A stretch of DNA of 5,310 nucleotides from an uncultured Collinsella sp. Lineage in GTDB: Bacteria; Actinomycetota; Coriobacteriia; Coriobacteriales; Coriobacteriaceae. The notes under the pieces are model-generated. The model ran no database searches. It had not been told where the DNA came from and saw only the letters and a program-made list of their open reading frames with translations. Shown piece after piece: positions 1 through 5,298 of this stretch. Each line of letters starts with the position of its first letter. The stretch's first letter is position 1. Both the position numbers and the translations under genes were made by a program. Location: positions 1-5,310 of the forward strand of contig CAAFOA010000140.1 in NCBI GenBank assembly GCA_900764415.1. The letters are read 5' to 3'.

Positions 1-24
1 CTCGGAGATGTGTATAAGAGCCAG
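1..24. other. Nextera (Tn5) sequencing adapter remnant at left contig end
   Basis: Positions 1-24 match the inner 24 bases of the Nextera read-2 adapter, including the 19-bp Tn5 mosaic end, at 23 of 24 positions. The only difference is C instead of A at position 21. The bases CTCGG just outside the mosaic end belong to the library adapter and not to a natural transposon. The sequence points inward, as expected for an adapter joined to an insert, and the right end carries the matching inverted copy. It is therefore technical sequence, and genuine genomic DNA probably begins near position 25. Confidence 0.95.
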
Positions 25-1196
25 CGGGGAGCCTCGTCGCCCATCTCGCCCCTCTCGCCCAAGATCGCCATGCGCGAACCGTCACAGATGAGCGAGCACA
101 GCAAATCGAGGCCGGCAGCCATAGACTCGGCACTGGCGTTATAGGAGTCGTCGATGATGCGCGCTCCGCTCTTGGCGCGCTTGATCTCCTGACGGTGACC
201 GGTGATCGTAAGGCCCCTAAAGGCAGCATCGATCTGCTCGGGCGTCACGCCCAGACGATAGCCGACAGCGGCGGCCTTGACGGCATTGGGCACGGACTGC
301 ACGCCGGGAATGGCCAGCATGGTATCGACCGTGTCGCCCTGACCAAAGTCGAGCGTAAAGACCGGATGGCCCTCGTCGTCGACGCGAATGTCGCGTGCGC
401 GGACCTCGTCGTCGTCCGAGACACCGGCCAGCATCACGTCAATACCCGCAGGCTGGGCGAACGTATCGCGAATGAACGGCGTAAAGTCGTCCTCGCCGCC
501 CAACACCAGCAACGGCGAGAAGTCGCCGGCGGTGCACATGCCCTGGACAATCTCGGACTTGGCGCGGGCGATGTTCTCGCGGCTGCCCAGAATACCGATA
601 TGGGAGGTTCCGATCTTGCTCACGATGGCAAGATTGGGGTTGGCAGACTGGGACAGGCGCTCAATCTCATGAAAATGGTTCATGCCCATCTCGAGCACCA
701 GAACCTCGGTATCGGCCGGAGCGGAAAGCACCGTGAGCGGCATGCCGATCAGGTTGTTGAAATTGCCCTTGGTGGCCCAGACGCGATAACGCTTGGCGAG
801 CACGGCGGCGAGCACGTCCTTGGTCGTCGTCTTGCCAATCGAACCGGTAATGCCGACGACCAGGCAGCCAAGCTCCAAGCGATATACATGCGCCAGGCGC
901 AGCAAGAACTCCTCGGGGTCGTCGGTCAGCAAGATGGCGCATCCCTTGTCCTGCGCCAGCGAAACCAGCTCGGCATCGGGTTCGCGCGTCATCACGACGG
1001 CACCGGCACCCGACTCAATGGCACGGGAGGCAAAATCATTGCCGTCGACCTTTTCGCCGGGGAAGGCGACAAAGATCGTCCCCTCCTCGACCTGACGCGA
1101 GTCGATAACGCACCCGCGGCATACCCGATCGACTTCTTCCGTCACGGTTCGGGCCCCCGTTGAGGCCGCGAGGTTGTTGACGGCGATCTCTATCAT
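1..1196 (-). CDS. murF: MurF, UDP-MurNAc-tripeptide--D-Ala-D-Ala ligase (C-terminus cut off by contig end)
   Basis: MurF is the cytoplasmic ATP-dependent ligase that adds D-Ala-D-Ala to UDP-MurNAc-tripeptide, the last soluble step of the peptidoglycan precursor pathway. I translated it from ATG 1196-1194, and no stop occurs before the left edge. Visible blocks are DSR at residues 32-34 and FPGEKVDGNDF at 45-55 in the N-terminal substrate-binding domain; the ATP loop GITGSIGKTTTK at 115-126; GNFNNLIGMPL at 144-154; EMGMNH at 169-174; IGTSHIGILGSREN at 195-208; AKSEI at 212-216, whose K213 is at the position of the usually carbamylated lysine; GHRQE at 333-337; and DDSYNASAESM at 349-359. About 390 genuine residues are present. 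The family is usually about 450-470 residues, so part of the C-terminal domain is missing because of the contig end. The start has a good ribosome site, GGGGAG at 1207-1202, five bases upstream. It follows ftsI after 125 bp, with no murE between them. Confidence 0.95.
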   Translation of the reverse strand, partial: MIEIAVNNLAASTGARTVTEEVDRVCRGCVIDSRQVEEGTIFVAFPGEKVDGNDFASRAIESGAGAVVMTREPDAELVSLAQDKGCAILLTDDPEEFLLRLAHVYRLELGCLVVGITGSIGKTTTKDVLAAVLAKRYRVWATKGNFNNLIGMPLTVLSAPADTEVLVLEMGMNHFHEIERLSQSANPNLAIVSKIGTSHIGILGSRENIARAKSEIVQGMCTAGDFSPLLVLGGEDDFTPFIRDTFAQPAGIDVMLAGVSDDDEVRARDIRVDDEGHPVFTLDFGQGDTVDTMLAIPGVQSVPNAVKAAAVGYRLGVTPEQIDAAFRGLTITGHRQEIKRAKSGARIIDDSYNASAESMAAGLDLLCSLICDGSRMAILGERGEMGDEAPRWLLYTSP

Positions 1197-1321
1197 TGCA
1201 GCTCCCCTGTAAACCTAATAATGCTATCGGCGTATTGTATCCCAGTGCCATGCGCGCGTGGTGCAGGGCATGTGAACACCCTTCAGATCAAACGGCAGAC
1301 CACGCTCAAGATTGTAACCCC
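1197..1321 (-). other. ftsI-murF intergenic gap, with a weak candidate -10 element and the murF ribosome binding site
   Basis: This 125-bp gap is the longest in the cluster. On the minus strand it ends with the murF Shine-Dalgarno GGGGAG (1207-1202). A TACAAT hexamer at 1239-1234 could serve as a -10 box with a start about 30 bp before the murF ATG, but no recognisable -35 lies 16-18 bp upstream. A second TACAAT lies just after the ftsI stop (around 1316-1311), also without a partner. I see no GC stem followed by a T-run, so read-through from ftsI is the simplest model. A 5-bp inverted pair (CATGC 1249-1253 and GCATG 1268-1272) is too weak to call. Confidence 0.4.
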
Positions 1322-3187
1322 CTACTTCGTGCGCGGGATACCCAGCACGTCGAGCGCGTTGGCCATAATGGACTGGAATGGCACCGCGGCGGCATCCGAG
1401 CCGCTCGGCGTTCCATCGAGTGTGATATAGCACAGCACCTTGGGCGATTGTGCCGGCGCAAAGCCCATAAAGGACGACATGTAGTTCTCCTTGAGGTAAC
1501 CGCCGTTCTCGTCAGCACGCTCGGCCGTACCGGTCTTGCCCGCCACGTCATAGCCATCGACCGCACCGCCAACGCCCGTGCCTTCGGACACGACCGTCTG
1601 CATGCACGATGTCACCTGGGCGGCAGCGTCCTCCGAAATCGCACGCTCGCCTTCGCCCCAGTCCTTCTCATCGCCCTTGCTGGACTTATAGAAGTGCGGC
1701 GTCATCATCACGCCGCCGTTCGCAATGCCGCCCACGGCACGTGCGACCTCAATCGGCGAGACGGACAGCGCCTGGCCAAAGCTCATCGAGCCCAGCGTGG
1801 CGCCGTCGTACTGGTCGCGCTCCTTGACGATACCCAGACTCTCACCCGGAAAATCGACGCCGGAGCTATGGCCGATACCCCACTTGTCCACATAGGTGGC
1901 AAAATCATCGGCACCGATCTTGCGTCCCACCAGGACAAAGCCCACATTGGACGAACGGCGCATCATCTCGCGCACGTCCATGGTCATGGTGTAGTCGCGC
2001 TTATCGGCGTCGGTAACGGTGTCGTCGCCAACCTTAATGCTCGCCGGCACCTCAAACGACGTGCTCGAACGCACGGCACCCAAGTCGAAGCCGGCACCGG
2101 CCACGAGCGTCTTAAAGACCGAGCCGGGCTCGTAGGCATCGGTAACCAGGCGCAAGTTCATGTCCTCGGTCTTGGCGTTTTCCAGATCGGTCTGGTCATA
2201 TGTCGGATACGAGCATGCCGCCAGAATCTCGCCCGTCGCGGGGTCCGTCACCAGGGCCGAGCCATTCTTGGCCTTGGTCTTTTCGACCGCCTCGGCCAGG
2301 GCGTCCTCGGCGGCGCGCTGGATATTGACATCGAGCGTCGTCACGATGTCCACGCCGTCCACCGCGGCAACCTTTTTATAGGCGCCGCCCGCGATATAGC
2401 TACCGTCCCTCGCCCGCTCACGCACCAGCGAACCGTTGGTTCCGGTCAAAAGCTTGTTGTACTGTTTTTCGAGGCCCGTCAGACCGTCGTTGTCCACGTT
2501 TACCACGCCAAGCACCTGCGATGCGAGGTTGCCGTAGGGGTACACGCGCTTCATGGCCTGCTCAAAGAGCACGCCTGGCAGGTTCTTCTTCTCCAGCGCC
2601 GCGGCATCGTCCTCGTCCACCTGGCGTTTGATATACACCCAGGTGCCATCCGACTCAACGAGCTCGCGACAGGTCTTTTTATCGATTCCCGTAGCTTTGA
2701 CCAGCGCCGATACCGTCTTGTCAACGTCCTCGATAAGCTGAGGATTCACGGCGATGTTGCGGCATTCGACCGACGACGTCAGCACGTTGCCGTTACGGTC
2801 GTAGATGGTACCGCGCTTGGCATACAGCGTCTGCGCAAGCAAGCGACGTGCATCGGCACGGTCGCGTAGCTTATCGGCTTCCACAATTTGATAGTCGGCA
2901 AGGCGAAGGACGCCCAAACCCAAGCCAAACCCGATGAAGCCCATGACGGCTTTGCGACGGGGCAGCGGCGTGCCCGTGAGCCATTCGGTCGACGAGCTCT
3001 TGCGCGGTCTGGTGTTATGCATCTGAGGACCACTCGAGCCACGGAGACGCGACGCGGGGTCGTTGCCATAGGACGGCCTCGCGTTGTAAGATGGCCGACC
3101 CGTTCCTTGATAACCAGAACGTCCCCGCGATGAGGGACGTCCAGAACCGCGACCCCCGTCGGAGCCGCGGCGATAGTCATTTGTCAT
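1322..3187 (-). CDS. ftsI: FtsI/PBP2b-type septal peptidoglycan transpeptidase (class B penicillin-binding protein)
   Basis: This 621-residue protein is a class B penicillin-binding protein that cross-links septal peptidoglycan outside the membrane as partner of FtsW. In order, it has a low-complexity cytoplasmic tail rich in Arg, Gly, Ser, Pro and Tyr (1-78), one membrane helix (about 80-98), the dimerisation/pedestal domain opening with RGTIYDRNGNVL (125-136), and the transpeptidase domain. The domain's active-site motifs are all present: SVFK with the acyl-enzyme serine S356 and K359, SSN at 412-414, and KTG at 551-553. It ends 68 residues after KTG, so it has no PASTA domains. The start at 3187 lies 17 bp after the ftsL stop but has only a weak ribosome site, so coupled translation is likely. 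M56 is an in-frame alternative that would remove most of the tail, but it would leave a 182-bp gap. ftsI rather than a sporulation paralogue is inferred from the dcw position. Confidence 0.94.
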   Translation of the reverse strand: MTNDYRRGSDGGRGSGRPSSRGRSGYQGTGRPSYNARPSYGNDPASRLRGSSGPQMHNTRPRKSSSTEWLTGTPLPRRKAVMGFIGFGLGLGVLRLADYQIVEADKLRDRADARRLLAQTLYAKRGTIYDRNGNVLTSSVECRNIAVNPQLIEDVDKTVSALVKATGIDKKTCRELVESDGTWVYIKRQVDEDDAAALEKKNLPGVLFEQAMKRVYPYGNLASQVLGVVNVDNDGLTGLEKQYNKLLTGTNGSLVRERARDGSYIAGGAYKKVAAVDGVDIVTTLDVNIQRAAEDALAEAVEKTKAKNGSALVTDPATGEILAACSYPTYDQTDLENAKTEDMNLRLVTDAYEPGSVFKTLVAGAGFDLGAVRSSTSFEVPASIKVGDDTVTDADKRDYTMTMDVREMMRRSSNVGFVLVGRKIGADDFATYVDKWGIGHSSGVDFPGESLGIVKERDQYDGATLGSMSFGQALSVSPIEVARAVGGIANGGVMMTPHFYKSSKGDEKDWGEGERAISEDAAAQVTSCMQTVVSEGTGVGGAVDGYDVAGKTGTAERADENGGYLKENYMSSFMGFAPAQSPKVLCYITLDGTPSGSDAAAVPFQSIMANALDVLGIPRTK

Positions 3188-3204
3188 ACTCAGCTACCGT
3201 CTTG

Positions 3205-3675
3205 TTACTGAGCGGTCGCGGTCGAGCTAGCGCCCGCGGCTGCATCCTGCGAAAAATCAAGCGTAACGCTCTCACTGGGCTCCACCATGCCATAAGCGCC
3301 CGCAAGGTCGCGAATGCGCGTGTCGGCACCATAGACCGAATGCATGACCTCCAGGTCGGAGCTCTCATCGGTCGCCTTCTCGAGCGTGTTGGTAAGCGCG
3401 GCGTTGCTGTTGAGCACCTGGGCCGTAACGCCGGCGAGCGCCACACGGGCGACACCGATCGTCATGAAGATGGCCGCAATGATGCAAAACGTTTTAAGAA
3501 CGCTCATGAAAACCGGGCTTACCGCCTGGTTTGCCTGACGGCCCGCGCCCGTGTAGACATCAAAGCGCGGCGTGCGCTGCTCGCGGGGAGCAACGGGGGC
3601 CTGCGGTGCCTCACGATAGGCGGGCATGGCGTTCATATCATAGGCGAGTGCTGCGTTTGAAGTGTTGTAGCCCAT
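3205..3675 (-). CDS. ftsL: FtsL-like septum formation protein (small bitopic membrane protein)
   Basis: The sequence itself is poorly conserved. The call rests on position (between rsmH and ftsI) and on topology. The 156-residue product has a cytoplasmic region of about 56 residues rich in Ala, Pro and Arg, one membrane helix (about 57-81, core FCIIAAIFMTIGVARVAL), then an extracytoplasmic stretch (84-118) compatible with a coiled coil. RIRDLAGAYGMVEP at 120-133 resembles the segment after the coiled coil in FtsL/DivIC proteins, where a hydrophobic helix ends in GM and a proline. The tail 144-156 is Ala/Ser/Thr-rich and probably disordered. FtsL works with FtsB/DivIC to activate FtsW-FtsI at the septum. 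The ATG at 3675 has GGGAGG (3690-3685) nine bases upstream, and an in-frame stop with no start codon between excludes a longer form. A DivIC-like protein is the alternative. Confidence 0.78.
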   Translation of the reverse strand: MGYNTSNAALAYDMNAMPAYREAPQAPVAPREQRTPRFDVYTGAGRQANQAVSPVFMSVLKTFCIIAAIFMTIGVARVALAGVTAQVLNSNAALTNTLEKATDESSDLEVMHSVYGADTRIRDLAGAYGMVEPSESVTLDFSQDAAAGASSTATAQ

Positions 3676-3765
3676 GATATGCCGCCTCCCATCCCGAGTA
3701 CGTTGGTAGTGTGTTTAAGCTTCGTTTGTGGTACGAGCGGGAGGTCCAATATCGCGCAGTCGCGT
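3676..3765 (-). other. rsmH-ftsL spacer carrying the ftsL ribosome binding site
   Basis: This 90-bp gap is longer than the other gaps among the first four genes. On the minus strand it ends with GGGAGG (3690-3685), a strong Shine-Dalgarno for ftsL. The rest shows no clear promoter hexamer pair, hairpin with T-run or small open frame with a ribosome site. Confidence 0.5.
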
Positions 3766-4731
3766 CTACAGACGCTGCGCCACGCGGATCTTGGCTGATC
3801 TCGCCCGAGGGTTGCGCGCAACCTCATCGGGTTGGGCAACCAGGGGTTTGCGGGTGATGACCTTGAGTATCGGCACGTTGCCGCACACGCACACCGGAAT
3901 CTCCGGCGGACACGTGCACCCCTGGCTCATCTCCTTAAAGTGGTTCTTTACGATACGGTCCTCGAGCGAGTGATACGAGATGACGCAGATGCGTCCGCCC
4001 GGGTTGAGCCACCTTGTGGCGGCGTCAAGCCCTCGCTCGAGCACATCGAGTTCGTGATTGACCTCGATGCGAATGGCCTGGAAACTTTTCTTGGCTGGAT
4101 GTCCGCCATGCCGACGAGCGGCAGCGGGGATACCAGCCTTGATGATCTCGACAAACTGGCCTGTGGTTTCGATCGGCTCATGCTCGCGGCGGCGCACGAT
4201 CTCGCGCGCGATCTGCGAGGCGAACTTCTCTTCGCCGTAGACGCGTAGAATCCGGGCGAGGTCGTGTTCGTTATAGGTGTTGATGACCTCAGCTGCGTTT
4301 AAGGTGTTGTTACCCGGATCCATCCGCATGTCCAATGGGGCGTCCTCGTTGTACGAAAAGCCCCTGCCAGGGATATCGAGTTGCGGCGACGAAACGCCCA
4401 AGTCGAACAGGAAGCCATCGACCCCGGGCACCTCGGCCGAGCAAAGCAGCTCGTCCAAGTCGCCGAAGTTGCCCTTCAGCAGCTGGTGCGGTACGCCGGG
4501 AACCTCGCGGTCCAGACGGGCGCCAGCGGCCTCGAGGGCCATGTCGTCCTGATCGACGCCGAGCAAAAGGCCGGTCTCCCCCACCTGCGCGGCCATCTTT
4601 ACCGAATGGCCGGCACCGCCAAGGGTGCAGTCGCAGACGACGGAGCCGCTCTTTAGCTGCAGCGACTCAAGCACTTCGCCGAGCATGACAGGTTCATGCC
4701 GATATTCTTGTGTCAAGATCCCACGCTCCAT
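3766..4731 (-). CDS. rsmH: RsmH (MraW), 16S rRNA (cytosine1402-N4)-methyltransferase
   Basis: RsmH transfers a methyl group from S-adenosylmethionine to N4 of C1402 (E. coli numbering) in 16S rRNA, in the ribosomal P site. The 321-residue frame shows the whole family pattern: HEPVML (12-17), the SAM-binding loop DCTLGGAGHS (34-43), D60 in LLLGVD, DLGVSSPQLD (110-119), RGFSY (123-127), LDMRMD (133-138), FQAIRIEVNHEL (217-228), and ISYHSLEDRIVKNHF (251-265). A CxC-x6-CxC cluster (C272, C274, C281, C283) follows in the C-terminal part. Length is normal for the family (about 310-320). The start is uncertain. ATG 4731 has only a poor ribosome site, while TTG 4716 has GGAG (4729-4726) nine bases upstream and would give a 316-residue protein beginning MTQEYRHEPVML, nearer the usual N-terminus. 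It lies 20 bp after mraZ and is surely co-transcribed. Confidence 0.97.
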   Translation of the reverse strand: MERGILTQEYRHEPVMLGEVLESLQLKSGSVVCDCTLGGAGHSVKMAAQVGETGLLLGVDQDDMALEAAGARLDREVPGVPHQLLKGNFGDLDELLCSAEVPGVDGFLFDLGVSSPQLDIPGRGFSYNEDAPLDMRMDPGNNTLNAAEVINTYNEHDLARILRVYGEEKFASQIAREIVRRREHEPIETTGQFVEIIKAGIPAAARRHGGHPAKKSFQAIRIEVNHELDVLERGLDAATRWLNPGGRICVISYHSLEDRIVKNHFKEMSQGCTCPPEIPVCVCGNVPILKVITRKPLVAQPDEVARNPRARSAKIRVAQRL

Positions 4732-4751
4732 CCGTTACTCGTGCCTTGCCC

Positions 4752-5186
4752 TTACGAGAAGAAGAGGTCCAGCAGGGCCTCGTCGTCATCGTCCTCATCG
4801 GCCGTAGCGCGGTCCCAAACCTCAAGGTGGTCGTAGTTGCCCACAACCGTGACCTCGCGGTCGAGGTTCGCCTGCTTGCGGAGAGACTCAGAAAGACCGA
4901 TACGACCCGCGCTGTCCACATCCATCGACGTGGTGCGCTTGTTAATCGCCCTCATGAGCTTCTGGTCGTTGATGTCACGCGGGTTAAAACCCTCGTGGCC
5001 CTCACGACCCGCGAAGAGTCCTTCGACCCACTTATCGAAGGCCTCGGCAGAGAACACGTACAGAGCATCGACATCCAGGGCTTTGAACACGCGAACGTGC
5101 TCTCCAAGCTCCTCGCGAAGGGGTGCAGGCAGGGATAGACGACCTTTTGCATCGAGATTGCGCTCGTATGCACCCGTCATTCCCAT
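4752..5186 (-). CDS. mraZ: MraZ, transcriptional regulator of the dcw operon
   Basis: MraZ is a ring-forming DNA-binding protein of the AbrB/SpoVT fold that controls its own operon by binding short TGGG-type repeats in the promoter. The 144-residue product has the two characteristic repeats: DAKGRLSLPAPLREEL (12-27), the first swapped-hairpin half with R16, and DSAGRIGLSESLRKQANL (91-108) followed by VTVVGNYDHLEVWD (112-125). Length fits the family (about 140-150). The C-terminus is unusually acidic (DEDDDDE at 130-136) and ends in a hydrophobic ALLDLFFS. The start at 5186 is supported by GGAGG (5197-5193) six bases upstream; the ATG two codons later would be spaced too far. It is the first gene of the cluster, and candidate operator repeats lie just upstream. 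Confidence 0.97.
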   Translation of the reverse strand: MGMTGAYERNLDAKGRLSLPAPLREELGEHVRVFKALDVDALYVFSAEAFDKWVEGLFAGREGHEGFNPRDINDQKLMRAINKRTTSMDVDSAGRIGLSESLRKQANLDREVTVVGNYDHLEVWDRATADEDDDDEALLDLFFS

Positions 5187-5192
5187 GTGCGC

Positions 5193-5200
5193 CCTCCCCT
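5193..5200 (-). promoter_or_regulatory. mraZ ribosome binding site
   Basis: On the minus strand AGGGGAGG ends six bases before ATG 5186-5184. It is a near-ideal Shine-Dalgarno and decides between this ATG and the in-frame ATG at 5180. Confidence 0.85.
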
Positions 5201-5222
5201 CGGTTACTCAGATGGCACGTAC

Positions 5223-5239
5223 GCGGGGAACCACCCCGC
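5223..5239. repeat. Perfect inverted repeat in the mraZ leader (GCGGGG-5-CCCCGC)
   Basis: The plus strand reads GCGGGG AACCA CCCCGC, a 6-bp all-GC stem with a 5-base loop. It lies downstream of the predicted start of transcription and upstream of the mraZ ribosome site, so it would also form in the RNA leader. No T-run follows, so it is not a standard terminator. Its core is a near copy of the inverted repeat at 5261-5275. Confidence 0.8.
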
Positions 5240-5254
5240 CTGTCGACGTCATCA

Positions 5255-5283
5255 ATAATATGGGGAACCGCCCCATTTTTCAA
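5255..5283 (-). promoter_or_regulatory. Predicted sigma-70-type promoter of the dcw operon
   Basis: On the minus strand TTGAAA (5283-5278) and TATTAT (5260-5255) are separated by exactly 17 bp. Each differs from the consensus by a single base or two (TTGACA, TATAAT). Transcription would start near 5250-5248, giving a leader of roughly 62 bases before the mraZ ATG. The position directly upstream of the first dcw gene supports it. The start site itself is inferred. Confidence 0.75.
5261..5275. repeat. Perfect inverted repeat in the promoter spacer (TGGGG-5-CCCCA)
   Basis: The plus strand reads TGGGG AACCG CCCCA, a perfect 5-bp palindrome with a 5-base centre. It fills almost the whole 17-bp spacer between -35 and -10, the place where a bound protein would block RNA polymerase. 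Its two arms are TGGGG half sites in opposite orientation, and the right arm is also the last unit of the 10-bp array at 5271-5295. Confidence 0.8.
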
Positions 5284-5295
5284 CACCTTTCCCCA
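5271..5295 (-). promoter_or_regulatory. Candidate MraZ-binding repeats (TGGGG / TGTTG / TGGGG, 10-bp period)
   Basis: Reading the minus strand, TGGGG (5295-5291), TGTTG (5285-5281) and TGGGG (5275-5271) are each separated by five bases. E. coli MraZ is known to bind TGGGN repeats separated by 5-bp spacers upstream of its gene, and this array has the same unit, spacing and location. The middle unit is degenerate. The array overlaps the -35 hexamer, consistent with repression. The true upstream extent is unknown because adapter sequence starts at 5299. Confidence 0.7.
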
Positions 5296-5298
5296 CCC

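Noticed and set aside
1..24. Tn5 or IS50 transposon end as a genuine mobile element
   Set aside because: The bases next to the mosaic end match the library adapter, both contig ends carry it in inverted orientation, and there is no transposase or target duplication.
195..1163. 322-codon open frame on the plus strand opposite murF
   Set aside because: It is antisense to MurF, whose motifs read continuously through this region. The composition is again that of a shadow frame.
1234..1239. Independent murF promoter at TACAAT
   Set aside because: There is a -10-like hexamer only. No -35 occurs at a usable distance and there is no extended -10 TG, so it is kept only as a note on the intergenic feature.
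1249..1272. Terminator hairpin between ftsI and murF (CATGC...GCATG)
   Set aside because: The stem is only 5 bp with an unpaired interior of 14 bases, and no T-run follows.
1196..2869. 557-codon open frame on the plus strand opposite ftsI
   Set aside because: It lies wholly antisense to a clear FtsI with all active-site motifs. Its translation is rich in His, Arg, Ala and Gly, typical of the reverse frame of a GC-rich gene, and it has no recognisable domain.
2779..3180. Small overlapping minus-strand gene starting at the second ATG after the ftsI start (133 codons)
   Set aside because: It is out of frame with ftsI and lies inside it, has no ribosome site of its own and shows no domain.
3091..3660. 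189-codon plus-strand open frame opposite ftsL and the ftsI start
   Set aside because: There is no domain, membrane segment or convincing ribosome site, and it crosses two well-supported minus-strand genes.
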